Part shown: positions 44,159-53,411 of the stretch, piece by piece | Layout: every line of letters begins with the position of its first letter | Position numbering within the stretch: the first letter of the stretch is position 1 | Source: Calonectria ilicicola | Lineage: Eukaryota; Ascomycota; Sordariomycetes; Hypocreales; Nectriaceae | DNA length: 64,000 nt | Assembly: GCA_020809705.1 (NCBI GenBank) | Contig: CP085833.1 | Span: forward strand, 1,426,001-1,490,000 | Direction: 5' to 3' | Made by a program: the position numbers and the translations under genes | The notes under the pieces: generated by a model | What the model saw: only the letters and a program-made list of their open reading frames with translations | Told to the model about the DNA's origin: nothing | The model's database searches: none

Positions 44159-45752
44159 TTATGTCTCGTTAGAAATTTAGGCTGAATGTCATAAATCAAA
44201 AACTGATTGTTTAAGAAATCAACATTCTGTCTTCAAGAATATGCTTGATATTTATCGTGATGGCTTGTCCATGTACCATACCCCTAGCGGAGGCGACTGT
44301 CTGATTGGTTCGCGGAATCTTACTCGGGGTGCGGAGCAAAGTCTAGCCGGGGATGCATTATAAATCAACCAATCTGGAAATGAAAACACGCCCGGAAATT
44401 CCCAAAAGTCCGGGAAAGTGCGAGAAACCTGCTCATTCTATTTCATGACTAGATGGGTGTGGTTTATTGAGATAATGCATCACGGATAGTCGGGCAAGCT
44501 TCGGTGGACCGCTGGATTTTAAATTTGCTTTCACCAATCATTGAGTTTATTTGACACAAAATGGCTAGACTATGCCGAATTTCACTACGTAACGAAGGAA
44601 TTCAGAGATGTATCTCTAATTCTCTACGTGGCCTTTCATGTGTTGAACTATTACAAACAGACAGGCCTAAGAAGTTCTTGAAACCCCTCGAAATAGTTGT
44701 CATAGCCTAACCAATCGTACCAGATCTGTACCAGACTAATCACTCGTATGGAGACTCTTAAGCGTTTTTATGCGCTGCAGTACTTATCACAATAGCAAAT
44801 AAATCAGAAATATTCCAAGTTTTTACCAATTAAAGTAACAGGCATGTGATCTTGATCCTATCTAATGTGTAGAGGAGAAAGATGTTGCTGATCGGTGAGT
44901 ACGCAAGCCGAGGAGCGGCTAAATTTCTCGTTCATGTCTAATCTTTTGCCCCATGAGGTAACGGCTGAGCACGGTCGTTACAAAGTCAACCATCTTCCAA
45001 GTTACTTCAATTGTTATCCTAAACTCTGTATGAAGGTAGGTTCTTAACCTAGAACTTTCGTAATGAATGGCTTTGATGTGATTTATTTCTATAGATAACA
45101 TATCCATCCATTATATCACTAGCTGCAGGGGCTATAGGTTATATTGAAGCTCTTGCCTTATCAATTGAAGGGTTCTATCTGGGCCCCTTTTAGGTGTTGT
45201 TGCTAACTAGTTGTTGCGGCGGCCTAGGCCGCTTTAAACTGTTAGCCTCATCCAACCTAATATCATGACATTGGTTGTATGATGTTGTGGTCGGGCGCGG
45301 CAAGCCTAGTAGAAGCAAGATGGTATTTGGATGTAATTTTGGACTGTGTGCAGCCCGGACCCAGTCGAGTTGATCTGGCCGTTACCGCATTGGTCAGGTT
45401 AGGTTGTTGAAGCTATCTACAGGGTGTGACACATCAAATCATATAGCTTTAAAGCTTTTTATCTCATCCCCCTTTTATTGAGGTGTGGTCAAAGGTTTTT
45501 ATGCCATGATGAAAACTAGTATAGTTTGTCTGTCTCAAAATCGGCACCTTTACCTAGAAGAATGGGTAAAATGAAGTTATAATCCCTTGACATGTCACAA
45601 TAAATCGCCCAGCAAGTTTAAACCGCTGAGACAAAAGATCAAATAACAGACACCTCGAATATATTCACTGGGTTCACTATATATAATTCATGCCATCTTT
45701 CCGGATCGCGCTTGAATCTTCTAAGATAACAGATATCACCGGTTTTGTTCCG
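44159..45752. other. AT-rich intergenic region
   Basis: About 1.6 kb with stops in all frames. The left part holds the NmrA-like promoter and the right end the 3' UTR of the large NLR gene. No gene or repeat is supported. Confidence 0.5.
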
Positions 45753-48700
45753 TCAAGAAGTATAGTATGAACGATTGGAACCTCGGTTAAGAAGCAAGTC
45801 CGACACATTTCTGAGTCCTTCCGAGGCAGCAACAGCTAACGGTGTCCTTCCAACTATATCTACCGCTTCTATATTAGCTCCATTATCAAGAAGCAGCTGA
45901 ACAAGAGTAATATATTTTTCTTTAATAGCAAGATGTAGCGCTGTTTTTCCAGCCCTATCTACTGCCTCTACATTAGCTCCATTATCAAGAAGCAACTGAA
46001 CAAGAGTAATATATCTTTCTTTAATAGCAAGATGTAGTGCTGTTTTCCCAGCCCCATCTACTGCCTCTATATTGGCTCCTTTATTCAGAAGTATCTGAAT
46101 AAGAGTGATATCTATTTTTTTAATAGCATAATGTAGCATTGTACTTCCAACCTTATCCACCGCTTCCATATTAGCTCCTTTATCAAGAAGCATCTGAATA
46201 ATAGTAATATCCCTTTTATCAATAGCAAGATGTAGCGCTGTTCTTTTAAAATTATCCACCGCTTCCATATTGGCTCCTTTATCAAGAAGCATCTGGACGA
46301 GAGTGATATACATATTATTAATAGCAAGATGTAGCGCTGTTCTTTTAAAACTATCCATAGCTTCCATATTAGCTCCTTTATTAAAAAGTATCTGGATAAG
46401 AGTAATATCTATGTTATTAATAGCAAGATGTAGTGCTGTTTTTCTAATACTATCCACTGCCTCTATATTAGCTCCTTTATCAAGAAGCATCTGGACAAGT
46501 GTAGTATTCCCTTCTAAGGTAGCAATATGTAGCGGTGTCATTCCACCTGTACTTATGGCTTCCATATTAGCTCCTTTATCAAGGAGTATCTGAGCAATTA
46601 CATCGTGCTTTTCACGGATAGCAATAGTCAGTGGAGTCAATCCGGAATCTCCTCTGGCCTCAATATTGGCGCCTTGATCAAGCAACATCTGAACAATGTT
46701 GTCATTGCCTTCTGAAACTGCTCGCATTAATAGTCTGCTGCCTAGCTCATTTTGAGCATCAAAATTGTTCTTGGCTCCCTTTTCGATCAGGATACTTGCG
46801 ACAGCGTGATGTCTACCGTATATTGCCCAAGTTAAAGGTGAGAGGCCATAATCATCTTTACAATTAACGTTTGCGCCTTTGTCAATCAACATATTCACGA
46901 TTAATAGATGCCCTTGCGCTGCCGCATACCATAATGGAGATCTATGTGATGCGTCTTTCTCGTTAACAATTGTAGATATCTTTGATGACCAGTCCCTCAA
47001 GACAATCATATATTTTGGCACTCGCTTTATGAGCAATTTTACCACGGCGTAGTGCCCGTTGCCGCTCGCCCACGATAATGCGGATCGTTTGTAAGTATTG
47101 TCATGTGAAGAAAGGTTGGTATGCTTGCTATTGAGTAACAATTCAACCATATTTTCCAACCCAAAGTATGATGCTATCATCAAAGAGCTGAAACCCTTGG
47201 GAATCTTGGATGGTAAAGTACTCCAATATATTTTAAACCAGATAGAGCATATGCGTGACTCTGTATTACAGAGCTTCAATGCCAACGGCATTGTATTTTG
47301 CAGTGTTTCGGTTTGCGCTTGGCGAAAATGGAGGGCCCAATTCTCAGCAGAATATTCCAGTAAGTCATACTGGTCATGCGCCTTCTTAGGCCTGGTGTTA
47401 TGCGTTGATTCCTGAAAATCGTCCAGGAGTAGGTACCAAATGCAAATTTCTGAGAGAACTTTGTGTGATTCTCTTGGGCGAAGAGAATGTTGCCATTTTA
47501 GAGACGACTGTAGATTACTAAGGGATTGTAGGGATGATGGCTGGATCAAGAACTCCCTGGCAGTTTGATGGAGCAGATAAACCCTTGAATCCTGAATGAC
47601 AACAAACAATCCACAAGCTTCTCTGATACTAGAACGGAGGCGATTTAGTGGCAGTAACTCATTCCCAAGTTGCGTACGCGATTGGTGATCCCCAGTGATT
47701 GCCAGCGCTACGGCCATTTCTTGAAGATATAGGGGTCTAGCGGCTGCAACAACGATGTGTAGCAGCTTTTTAGCCCTGTCCACATAAGGACTTTTGCGCA
47801 ATATTTTGTCGTAAGCTGCTTCCACTGTTTTAGGTAGGTTACGTATATACTGGCGGATATTATCTCGAGTGAGAATAGCAGTGTCGTCTTCAATGAGATC
47901 AAAGACAAGGTAAACCCAAAGATAAGTTCTATGGTTGATCGTTAGCAGCTCTTGCCGCCATATTTTCTTCTCTCCGGCCGAGAGTCCAATCATTATTCCA
48001 AGCTTATCTATCCGAGCCTGGATAACAATATCGATCTCTCGTGAAATGGCTTCAACTTCTTTCTCGTTTTCTCCGTTCAAGTGAATGGTAGGGTCCCGAT
48101 CTTCAAGTGTCTGAAACTTCCATTGAATTCGAGCATATGGCCGACTTGTCAGAATAACCTTCAAGCATGAATTACTTGACCGGGTGTTGTAAAACTTTCC
48201 AAGAGCCTTTGCCAATTCGGATTGTCCTTTCTCCTCACATTCGTCCAGTGCATCTAGAACGCACACAATTTCTCCAGCCTGGTTGGAGTTCGCAGATTTA
48301 ACAAGGATATTCCAAAGATCTTGAAAGTTCGTGAATATTTCTTCTCCACCTTCCTCAAATTCGGCAAGAACATCAGCTGTGAGAAGGGAAGGCTTTTGAC
48401 TGAAGAGTTGGTATAGAATACAGCACAGGGCAGATGTTATTTGTTTCTGATCTTCAAAGTCATCTTTGAAAAAGAAATAGCAGGTGGTTCTGGTAAAGGT
48501 AGACGGAAGAACTTTATCCACCAAGTATTTTACCAGAACCGATTTGCCGCATCCCGGATCTGCGGAGACCCATAAGAAAGAGGATTCTTTTTTCTTTTCC
48601 CAGTGCCGAAATAACTCATGGTTGACAAACCATTCACAAGTACCAACCACACGTTCAGGATTTCTGTCTTTTTGTTGCTCATATTTTGCTCTAAAGGGAT

Positions 48701-49910
48701 AAAGACGGCTGAGAATTGATGGCGCTTTAGCTTGCATTGCTATATTATAAAGTCGGATATTGAGCCTCATATTCATATTCGAGGATGCATTATGTTTGCA
48801 CATTCCATATGGTGGGATACACTTACGTTCCTCTATTGGTGTATCATTCCGTGACTCTGAATATACCCAGTAACTGAGAAATGCTTTCATGCATGCGGCT
48901 GCTGTCGCTGCTGCATACCTTTGCCAGGCTTTAGTTTTATGACTATCTGCATAGTCACAGGCGCTTTTGATCACGATGCAAGGAAAGATATCCCAAACCC
49001 CTGCGCCTTCCATTTCAAAAGCCACCACATTTTCTTGTTTTGCGACGGCATCGCGCTCTATTCCAGATTTCATAACGGTATCACCTGAAGCTATTAGGCC
49101 GAAATGAACAACAGGCCGCTGAGCATGATAGATGTGGCGATGACGTAACACTAACCGACCATCACAGCCGCACTCATCACATGTCACTCCTTCCTCGATG
49201 TGGCAATATGTTGCTTCGAACAATCTATCATGCAATTTCCCTGGATATTCTACTCGGAGTCCTGGTTCGGTGCGGAGCACAGCTAAGTACTCAGCAATCT
49301 TGGATTCTAGGGACTCACGGTCTCGAATGCCTTTTAACTTGGACAGCAGCGAGCTGATCTCGGGGTTGGGCCTGCCCAACGAGTCCAGCAACATGTTCTT
49401 GCGGACAAAACACTCTGGTAGCCTCCGCCCAAGATCGTATTGGATGAGCCCATCACTGATGATGATGTCGCCTAGTAGAACCTCGACACCATTCGAGATG
49501 AAGGGAACGGCGCCGCAGATACCCACGACCATTGCAAGTTTGATATTAGGGAAACTTGCCCGGCAGCTAGCGGCAGCAGCAGCGGCATTCGCCTTTCCCA
49601 TACCCGGCATATGAACTAGCACGACGTTATGACGGCCGACGGCGCCATACGAGTAAGCATTTGGATCGCTGATGTTTCGGCCGTACGAGTTGTCGCCATC
49701 GTCCCAATGATGGTCGAAAAGTGCCTTGACGGCGTCGGCCTCGAGGGCGAGAGCGCAGATTATGGCAATCGTGAAATCGCGATGGGTCGTTGGGCTTCGT
49801 AGCTTGGGAAGCGGTTTGGGTTGTGGCTTAGAAACCGCGGAGTGTCGTCGGCTAGACATCGCACCGGTGCGATACAGCCCAGGGTTGGTGCTGCTGTGAA
49901 TACCAGACAT
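45753..49910 (-). CDS. PNP-NACHT-ankyrin NLR-like protein, complete
   Basis: A 1385-aa NLR-type STAND protein in one exon. A nucleoside-phosphorylase-like PNP_UDP domain spans about 45-350, from DFTIAIICALALEADAV through FEMEGAG and SACDYADSHKTKAWQRYAAA. A NACHT NTPase follows with Walker A DPGCGKSVL at about 450-458 and Walker B VLDALDECEE. Ankyrin repeats run from about 905 to 1375. The last eight or nine are near-identical 33-residue units (KGANMEAVD...TALHLAI). In fungi such proteins are proposed non-self sensors: the repeats bind a ligand, NACHT oligomerises, and the PNP domain hydrolyses or phosphorolyses a nucleoside-type substrate, which may drive cell death or immunity. A divergent two-part cysteine insertion (CDECGCDG) sits in the PNP part. 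The start has an ACCATG context. It is a complete relative of the truncated copy at 27342-30117. Confidence 0.93.
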   Translation of the reverse strand: MSGIHSSTNPGLYRTGAMSSRRHSAVSKPQPKPLPKLRSPTTHRDFTIAIICALALEADAVKALFDHHWDDGDNSYGRNISDPNAYSYGAVGRHNVVLVHMPGMGKANAAAAAASCRASFPNIKLAMVVGICGAVPFISNGVEVLLGDIIISDGLIQYDLGRRLPECFVRKNMLLDSLGRPNPEISSLLSKLKGIRDRESLESKIAEYLAVLRTEPGLRVEYPGKLHDRLFEATYCHIEEGVTCDECGCDGRLVLRHRHIYHAQRPVVHFGLIASGDTVMKSGIERDAVAKQENVVAFEMEGAGVWDIFPCIVIKSACDYADSHKTKAWQRYAAATAAACMKAFLSYWVYSESRNDTPIEERKCIPPYGMCKHNASSNMNMRLNIRLYNIAMQAKAPSILSRLYPFRAKYEQQKDRNPERVVGTCEWFVNHELFRHWEKKKESSFLWVSADPGCGKSVLVKYLVDKVLPSTFTRTTCYFFFKDDFEDQKQITSALCCILYQLFSQKPSLLTADVLAEFEEGGEEIFTNFQDLWNILVKSANSNQAGEIVCVLDALDECEEKGQSELAKALGKFYNTRSSNSCLKVILTSRPYARIQWKFQTLEDRDPTIHLNGENEKEVEAISREIDIVIQARIDKLGIMIGLSAGEKKIWRQELLTINHRTYLWVYLVFDLIEDDTAILTRDNIRQYIRNLPKTVEAAYDKILRKSPYVDRAKKLLHIVVAAARPLYLQEMAVALAITGDHQSRTQLGNELLPLNRLRSSIREACGLFVVIQDSRVYLLHQTAREFLIQPSSLQSLSNLQSSLKWQHSLRPRESHKVLSEICIWYLLLDDFQESTHNTRPKKAHDQYDLLEYSAENWALHFRQAQTETLQNTMPLALKLCNTESRICSIWFKIYWSTLPSKIPKGFSSLMIASYFGLENMVELLLNSKHTNLSSHDNTYKRSALSWASGNGHYAVVKLLIKRVPKYMIVLRDWSSKISTIVNEKDASHRSPLWYAAAQGHLLIVNMLIDKGANVNCKDDYGLSPLTWAIYGRHHAVASILIEKGAKNNFDAQNELGSRLLMRAVSEGNDNIVQMLLDQGANIEARGDSGLTPLTIAIREKHDVIAQILLDKGANMEAISTGGMTPLHIATLEGNTTLVQMLLDKGANIEAVDSIRKTALHLAINNIDITLIQILFNKGANMEAMDSFKRTALHLAINNMYITLVQMLLDKGANMEAVDNFKRTALHLAIDKRDITIIQMLLDKGANMEAVDKVGSTMLHYAIKKIDITLIQILLNKGANIEAVDGAGKTALHLAIKERYITLVQLLLDNGANVEAVDRAGKTALHLAIKEKYITLVQLLLDNGANIEAVDIVGRTPLAVAASEGLRNVSDLLLNRGSNRSYYTS
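45874..46764 (-). repeat. 99-bp tandem repeats coding for ankyrin units
   Basis: The block TTAGCTCC/TTGGCTCC (plus strand) recurs at 45874, 45973, 46072, 46171, 46270, 46369, 46468, 46567 and 46666, an exact 99-bp register without indels. Units 1 and 2 differ at about six or seven of 99 positions, nearly all transitions. Each unit encodes one 33-residue ankyrin repeat of the NLR gene. Similarity falls off beyond the last listed unit. Confidence 0.9.
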
Positions 49911-50707
49911 GGTACACTATGGGGAGGACTGAAAAATTCAAGAGAATGCTCTGAGCTTTTGAAAATCTGCATGTGCTGTGTACAGCATCGTCTTGTGGCT
50001 GACCATGCTTCCTCCACCTACATCACGTGGTCGTCTTAGCGGAATAGTGCAATGTGCATAAATATGCACTACTCAATGCCGAAGTTCGGTTGAACGAATC
50101 TGACGTAAGTCGCAACAGCTGTTGTCAAATTGCAAATTCTCAATGTGAGGAGTTGATTGAAGGACTTTCTCAAGGAATATTGTCATAGCGCCATGGTTGT
50201 TTTATTAGTATCGGCACCCCTGATCCGAGTGCGTTATTAGCTGTCATTGTGTTCACTCATAATCGCAGCTGCAAAACCACCTGTTGACAGTGCCCATCAA
50301 CCAACCACCCACAATGCACCAATTAGGACAAGTATTTTTCTGTATTAACCAGCTTCAAATGTGTTGATACCTCGCCGAGTCCACCCCCATGATGCTTAAA
50401 TACTCTGCGAGAAGCGGAGCCACCAAAAACGCTTTGATGGAACGTGGAATTGGGCAGGATCCAGAAAGATCCGAAGGCGGGGGCCTCCGCCGGAGCGGGG
50501 CGCGGGGTGGAGACGGAACTCCACGGAGTTCCGTAACCTCAAACAAGCAGGGTCGCCGGGAAAGAATGCTCCATAACATCACTGAAGAGAAAGTTTTATT
50601 ACAGAAGTTATTGGATGCAAACACGCCTGCATGAGAGAGGAAGAATGCTACTCTATAGCATTGTTTACATCAATGCAAACCCACAGAACACTTGCCGGCA
50701 GGCAAGT
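49911..50707. other. Intergenic with second repeat copy
   Basis: About 800 bp between the NLR start and the transcription-factor stop. It carries the NLR promoter and the dispersed repeat at 50467-50538. No gene is supported. Confidence 0.5.
50467..50538 (+). repeat. Dispersed palindrome-bearing repeat, copy 2
   Basis: Aligns with 42661-42733 in the same orientation. It holds the more regular palindrome at 50513-50534 (ACGGAACTCC-AC-GGAGTTCCGT, ten-base arms). It is GC-richer than copy 1, with C or G where copy 1 has T or A at several sites. Confidence 0.6.
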
Positions 50708-52776
50708 TCAAAGCCCAGTGCTCGAGGTCTGCCACTCGAAGCCATCCAGAAAGGCTTCATTCAACAGCCCGGAGAAGTCAACCGCATTGTTCTGTGCTAT
50801 GCGGTTAATCTGACCTCGTGCGCGTCGGTCGAGCTGGTGAAACATGTCAAACATTTCAAGAATCTCAGCCGATGTTCCAATCTCCATTGTGAGAGACTTT
50901 TGATACCAAGCGTCAACCACCTTGCGATCCCTGAGCGTGTGCTCGGCGCCTGGGAACTCAATCATGTTGACAACTAAAACAATGATGCAAGTCAAGGCGC
51001 CGCATCCATGCAGCCTATTTTGTTGTTGGTTTTAGGTTAGCGACCGTTTTGTTCACAACGGGGGAGTTTTTTTTTCCTCGGCGAGACCCACCAGTAAGCA
51101 TAATCGCTCGGCGGTTCCAAGTAGGCGATTTCCAGACAGCGCCGACAGTAATTGACGCAATCAGCCCACGTGGCGGGGAGCGGCGCAAGGTTTGAGCGTA
51201 CCACCTCACCGTCAGCTTCGTCTTCCCGAAGCTCAATGACTGTGGGCGAGAGGTAGCAGACGACGTGGCGGATCCAAGCAATGTCGAACGAAAAGATGGC
51301 CTTTATCCGACCGACGCACTCGAGATGTCGAAAGTACAGAGTCGTAAGGAGCTGTGTTGGCGAGCGGGAGAGGAGGTGTGGGAGGGCGTCAGTCTGGTAG
51401 AAGCTGTCGGGTATGTTCTTCATCCAGTCATGGAGCATGGTGTCGAGACGGGTGACTTGAGCCAGCTTCTGCTCTTGAGTCAACTCCTCAGCCTTTTTGG
51501 AGCTGATGACATCGTAAGTTTTGCCCTGGATAAACGCGAGTTGGACGCGCGCCCGCAGATAGTTGAATCGATCATTATTAGTTGAGCAAATGACGCCCAA
51601 TCCATCTTGAGGCTCTCTCTCGGGTATGTCGTGATCCGTCTCGCTGTCCAGCTGAAAGTATGGACACTTGGAACGGAGAGACAAGTCCTGCGGTATGACA
51701 GCGTTAGCCTAAGAATCCGGGGTTGAATGGGGCTCCGTCATACTCTATCGAGCATGTAAGCGATCCAGAAGACACGGCGTCTATGCTGGGCGGCAGCAGT
51801 CGAATGGCCCTGCAAGGATTGCTTCCGGTGCAACCCCATCATCTGAACCTGTCGCATCGTGGCACCCATCAGGACGATGGACAGCTGAGGCTCAATGGAC
51901 CCCTGAAAGACGATGACCATGGCCAGCAGGGTCTGTATGCAGAGAAAGTCGTTCCGGGAGGCCATCAGGTTTGGCATCGCAGACTGCAGATTGTTGAAGC
52001 ATGATGAAACTCGCGGGTCCTCTGCTGGGAGACCATCCAAAATGCGGTAGTTGATGGCAAGAACGGCATTGACGGCGGACCAAGACACGATGGAGCGATT
52101 GGACGGGGCCGAATACAAATCCAGCAGTATCCGGGTAAAGGCCGACTCGTCAAATATTGGCAGAAACTGGTTGAAGTTCTTGAAGTAACTATTGACGATG
52201 GGTGAGAGCTCTGGTAAGGGGGGTAGCTCCAGCTGCTGGGGGGAGGTCTGGCACGCGGAGGCGGGGACAGCCACACCGGTACTTGGATGGTCAGCGCTTG
52301 AGATGGCGTGTGGCTTTACCGGGGCGTCCTGCTGGGCTCTTGTGGCGAGCTGCTCCAAATAGGACTCAATCTTTGACAAGCGGGCCTCCAGCGCATCCAT
52401 GCGATCGGGTCTGGGAGCGGTGTTAGTGAAGGACGCCACACAAGCGGGCCAGGGCGTGTTACTGAAACAGAGGCGGCGACGATGACGACGATGAAGAAGC
52501 AGCAGAAGTAGAAGCAATGGCAGGGGAAATAGAGGACACGGCGGCGTTTGATCTGGCGTATCGCAAGGCTGCTTTTTTCCTGGCCGTGTCCGACGTCACG
52601 GCGGTGATTTTGCATGCGGCACCGTAGAGCACGCAGTTGGAGCATTGCGTGTTGGTGTTGAAGATGTCACATCTGATCTTCCTCGACACGCAAAAGTCGC
52701 AGGCTGACCAGGTTAGTAAGCGATGTCTCGCATTTGGGGGGGGAATTGCGCTACCTGCCTTTGCGCCTCGTACCAT
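50708..52776 (-). CDS. Zn2Cys6 transcription factor (fungal_trans)
   Basis: A 610-aa nuclear regulator from five exons: 52776-52755, 52703-52463, 52410-51744, 51687-51092 and 51014-50708. All four junctions keep frame. The start MVRGAKAAC has an ideal CCATGG context. An intron separates it from the binuclear zinc cluster: six cysteines spaced C-x2-C-x6-C-x8-C-x2-C-x6-C from CDFC to AAC. A Ser-rich linker follows. A short coil (DRMDALEARLSKIESYLEQL) is the usual dimerisation element, split from the linker by an intron. The fungal_trans middle homology region includes YFKNFNQFLPIFDE and RRRVFWIAYMLDRDLSLR, the latter crossing the third intron. The genes it controls are unknown; the closest candidates are its neighbours, but nothing in the sequence shows this. 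The PPR-like C-terminal portion is of typical length. Confidence 0.9.
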
Positions 52777-53411
52777 GGGCAGCCGCACTCATTGGCTATC
52801 CTTGGTTTTTTTTTGTTTTTGTTTTTTTTCGCTTCTGGTTGCAATGATGAAAAGTCAGCCTTATTGCTGACGACAGTGCCGCATTTGGAAGAGACATGGG
52901 CGGCTGGACCCGTGTTAGTCAGCCAACGGACCGCGTGTCTCCCTGTCCCAGCTTCCACTCAGGACAGCAGCACAATTTGGCTGGGTTTGTTATGTTGATA
53001 GATTCATTAGAAAATGGCTCAGTTCAGTCTTGATGATCGGAAGCCTGCATTTTGACCCTGGTCTCTCTCTCCCTGTATGTGCCTGTGTGCCTGTTTCTAC
53101 CCGCCGCAAAATGTCCACGTCAACAGCACCAGTCCGTCCAAAGGTGGCGTCCGCATCCCGGTCAGAGAAAAACAAGACTCAAAAATTACTACAGACTACT
53201 GGTGACTGATTATGTGAGGCAGATGCTCCAATTGAAGGAGCCAGTGTCCCTACTTGTGAAACAAAAAAAAAGCAAACCTGTTGAAAATGTAACATGTCCC
53301 ATCTCCGAACCGAAACTCACACACTCCACGCCCCATCACAACTCATTACCCCTGTCAGCCCACACACGCCAATCTGTCCCTCCCTGGAGCGGGAAGCGGC
53401 AGATGGCCCCA
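52777..53411. other. Intergenic upstream of transcription factor
   Basis: About 630 bp without a gene, containing the transcription-factor promoter and the 3' UTR of the next gene. A T-rich tract near 52806-52830 is the only notable feature. Confidence 0.45.
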
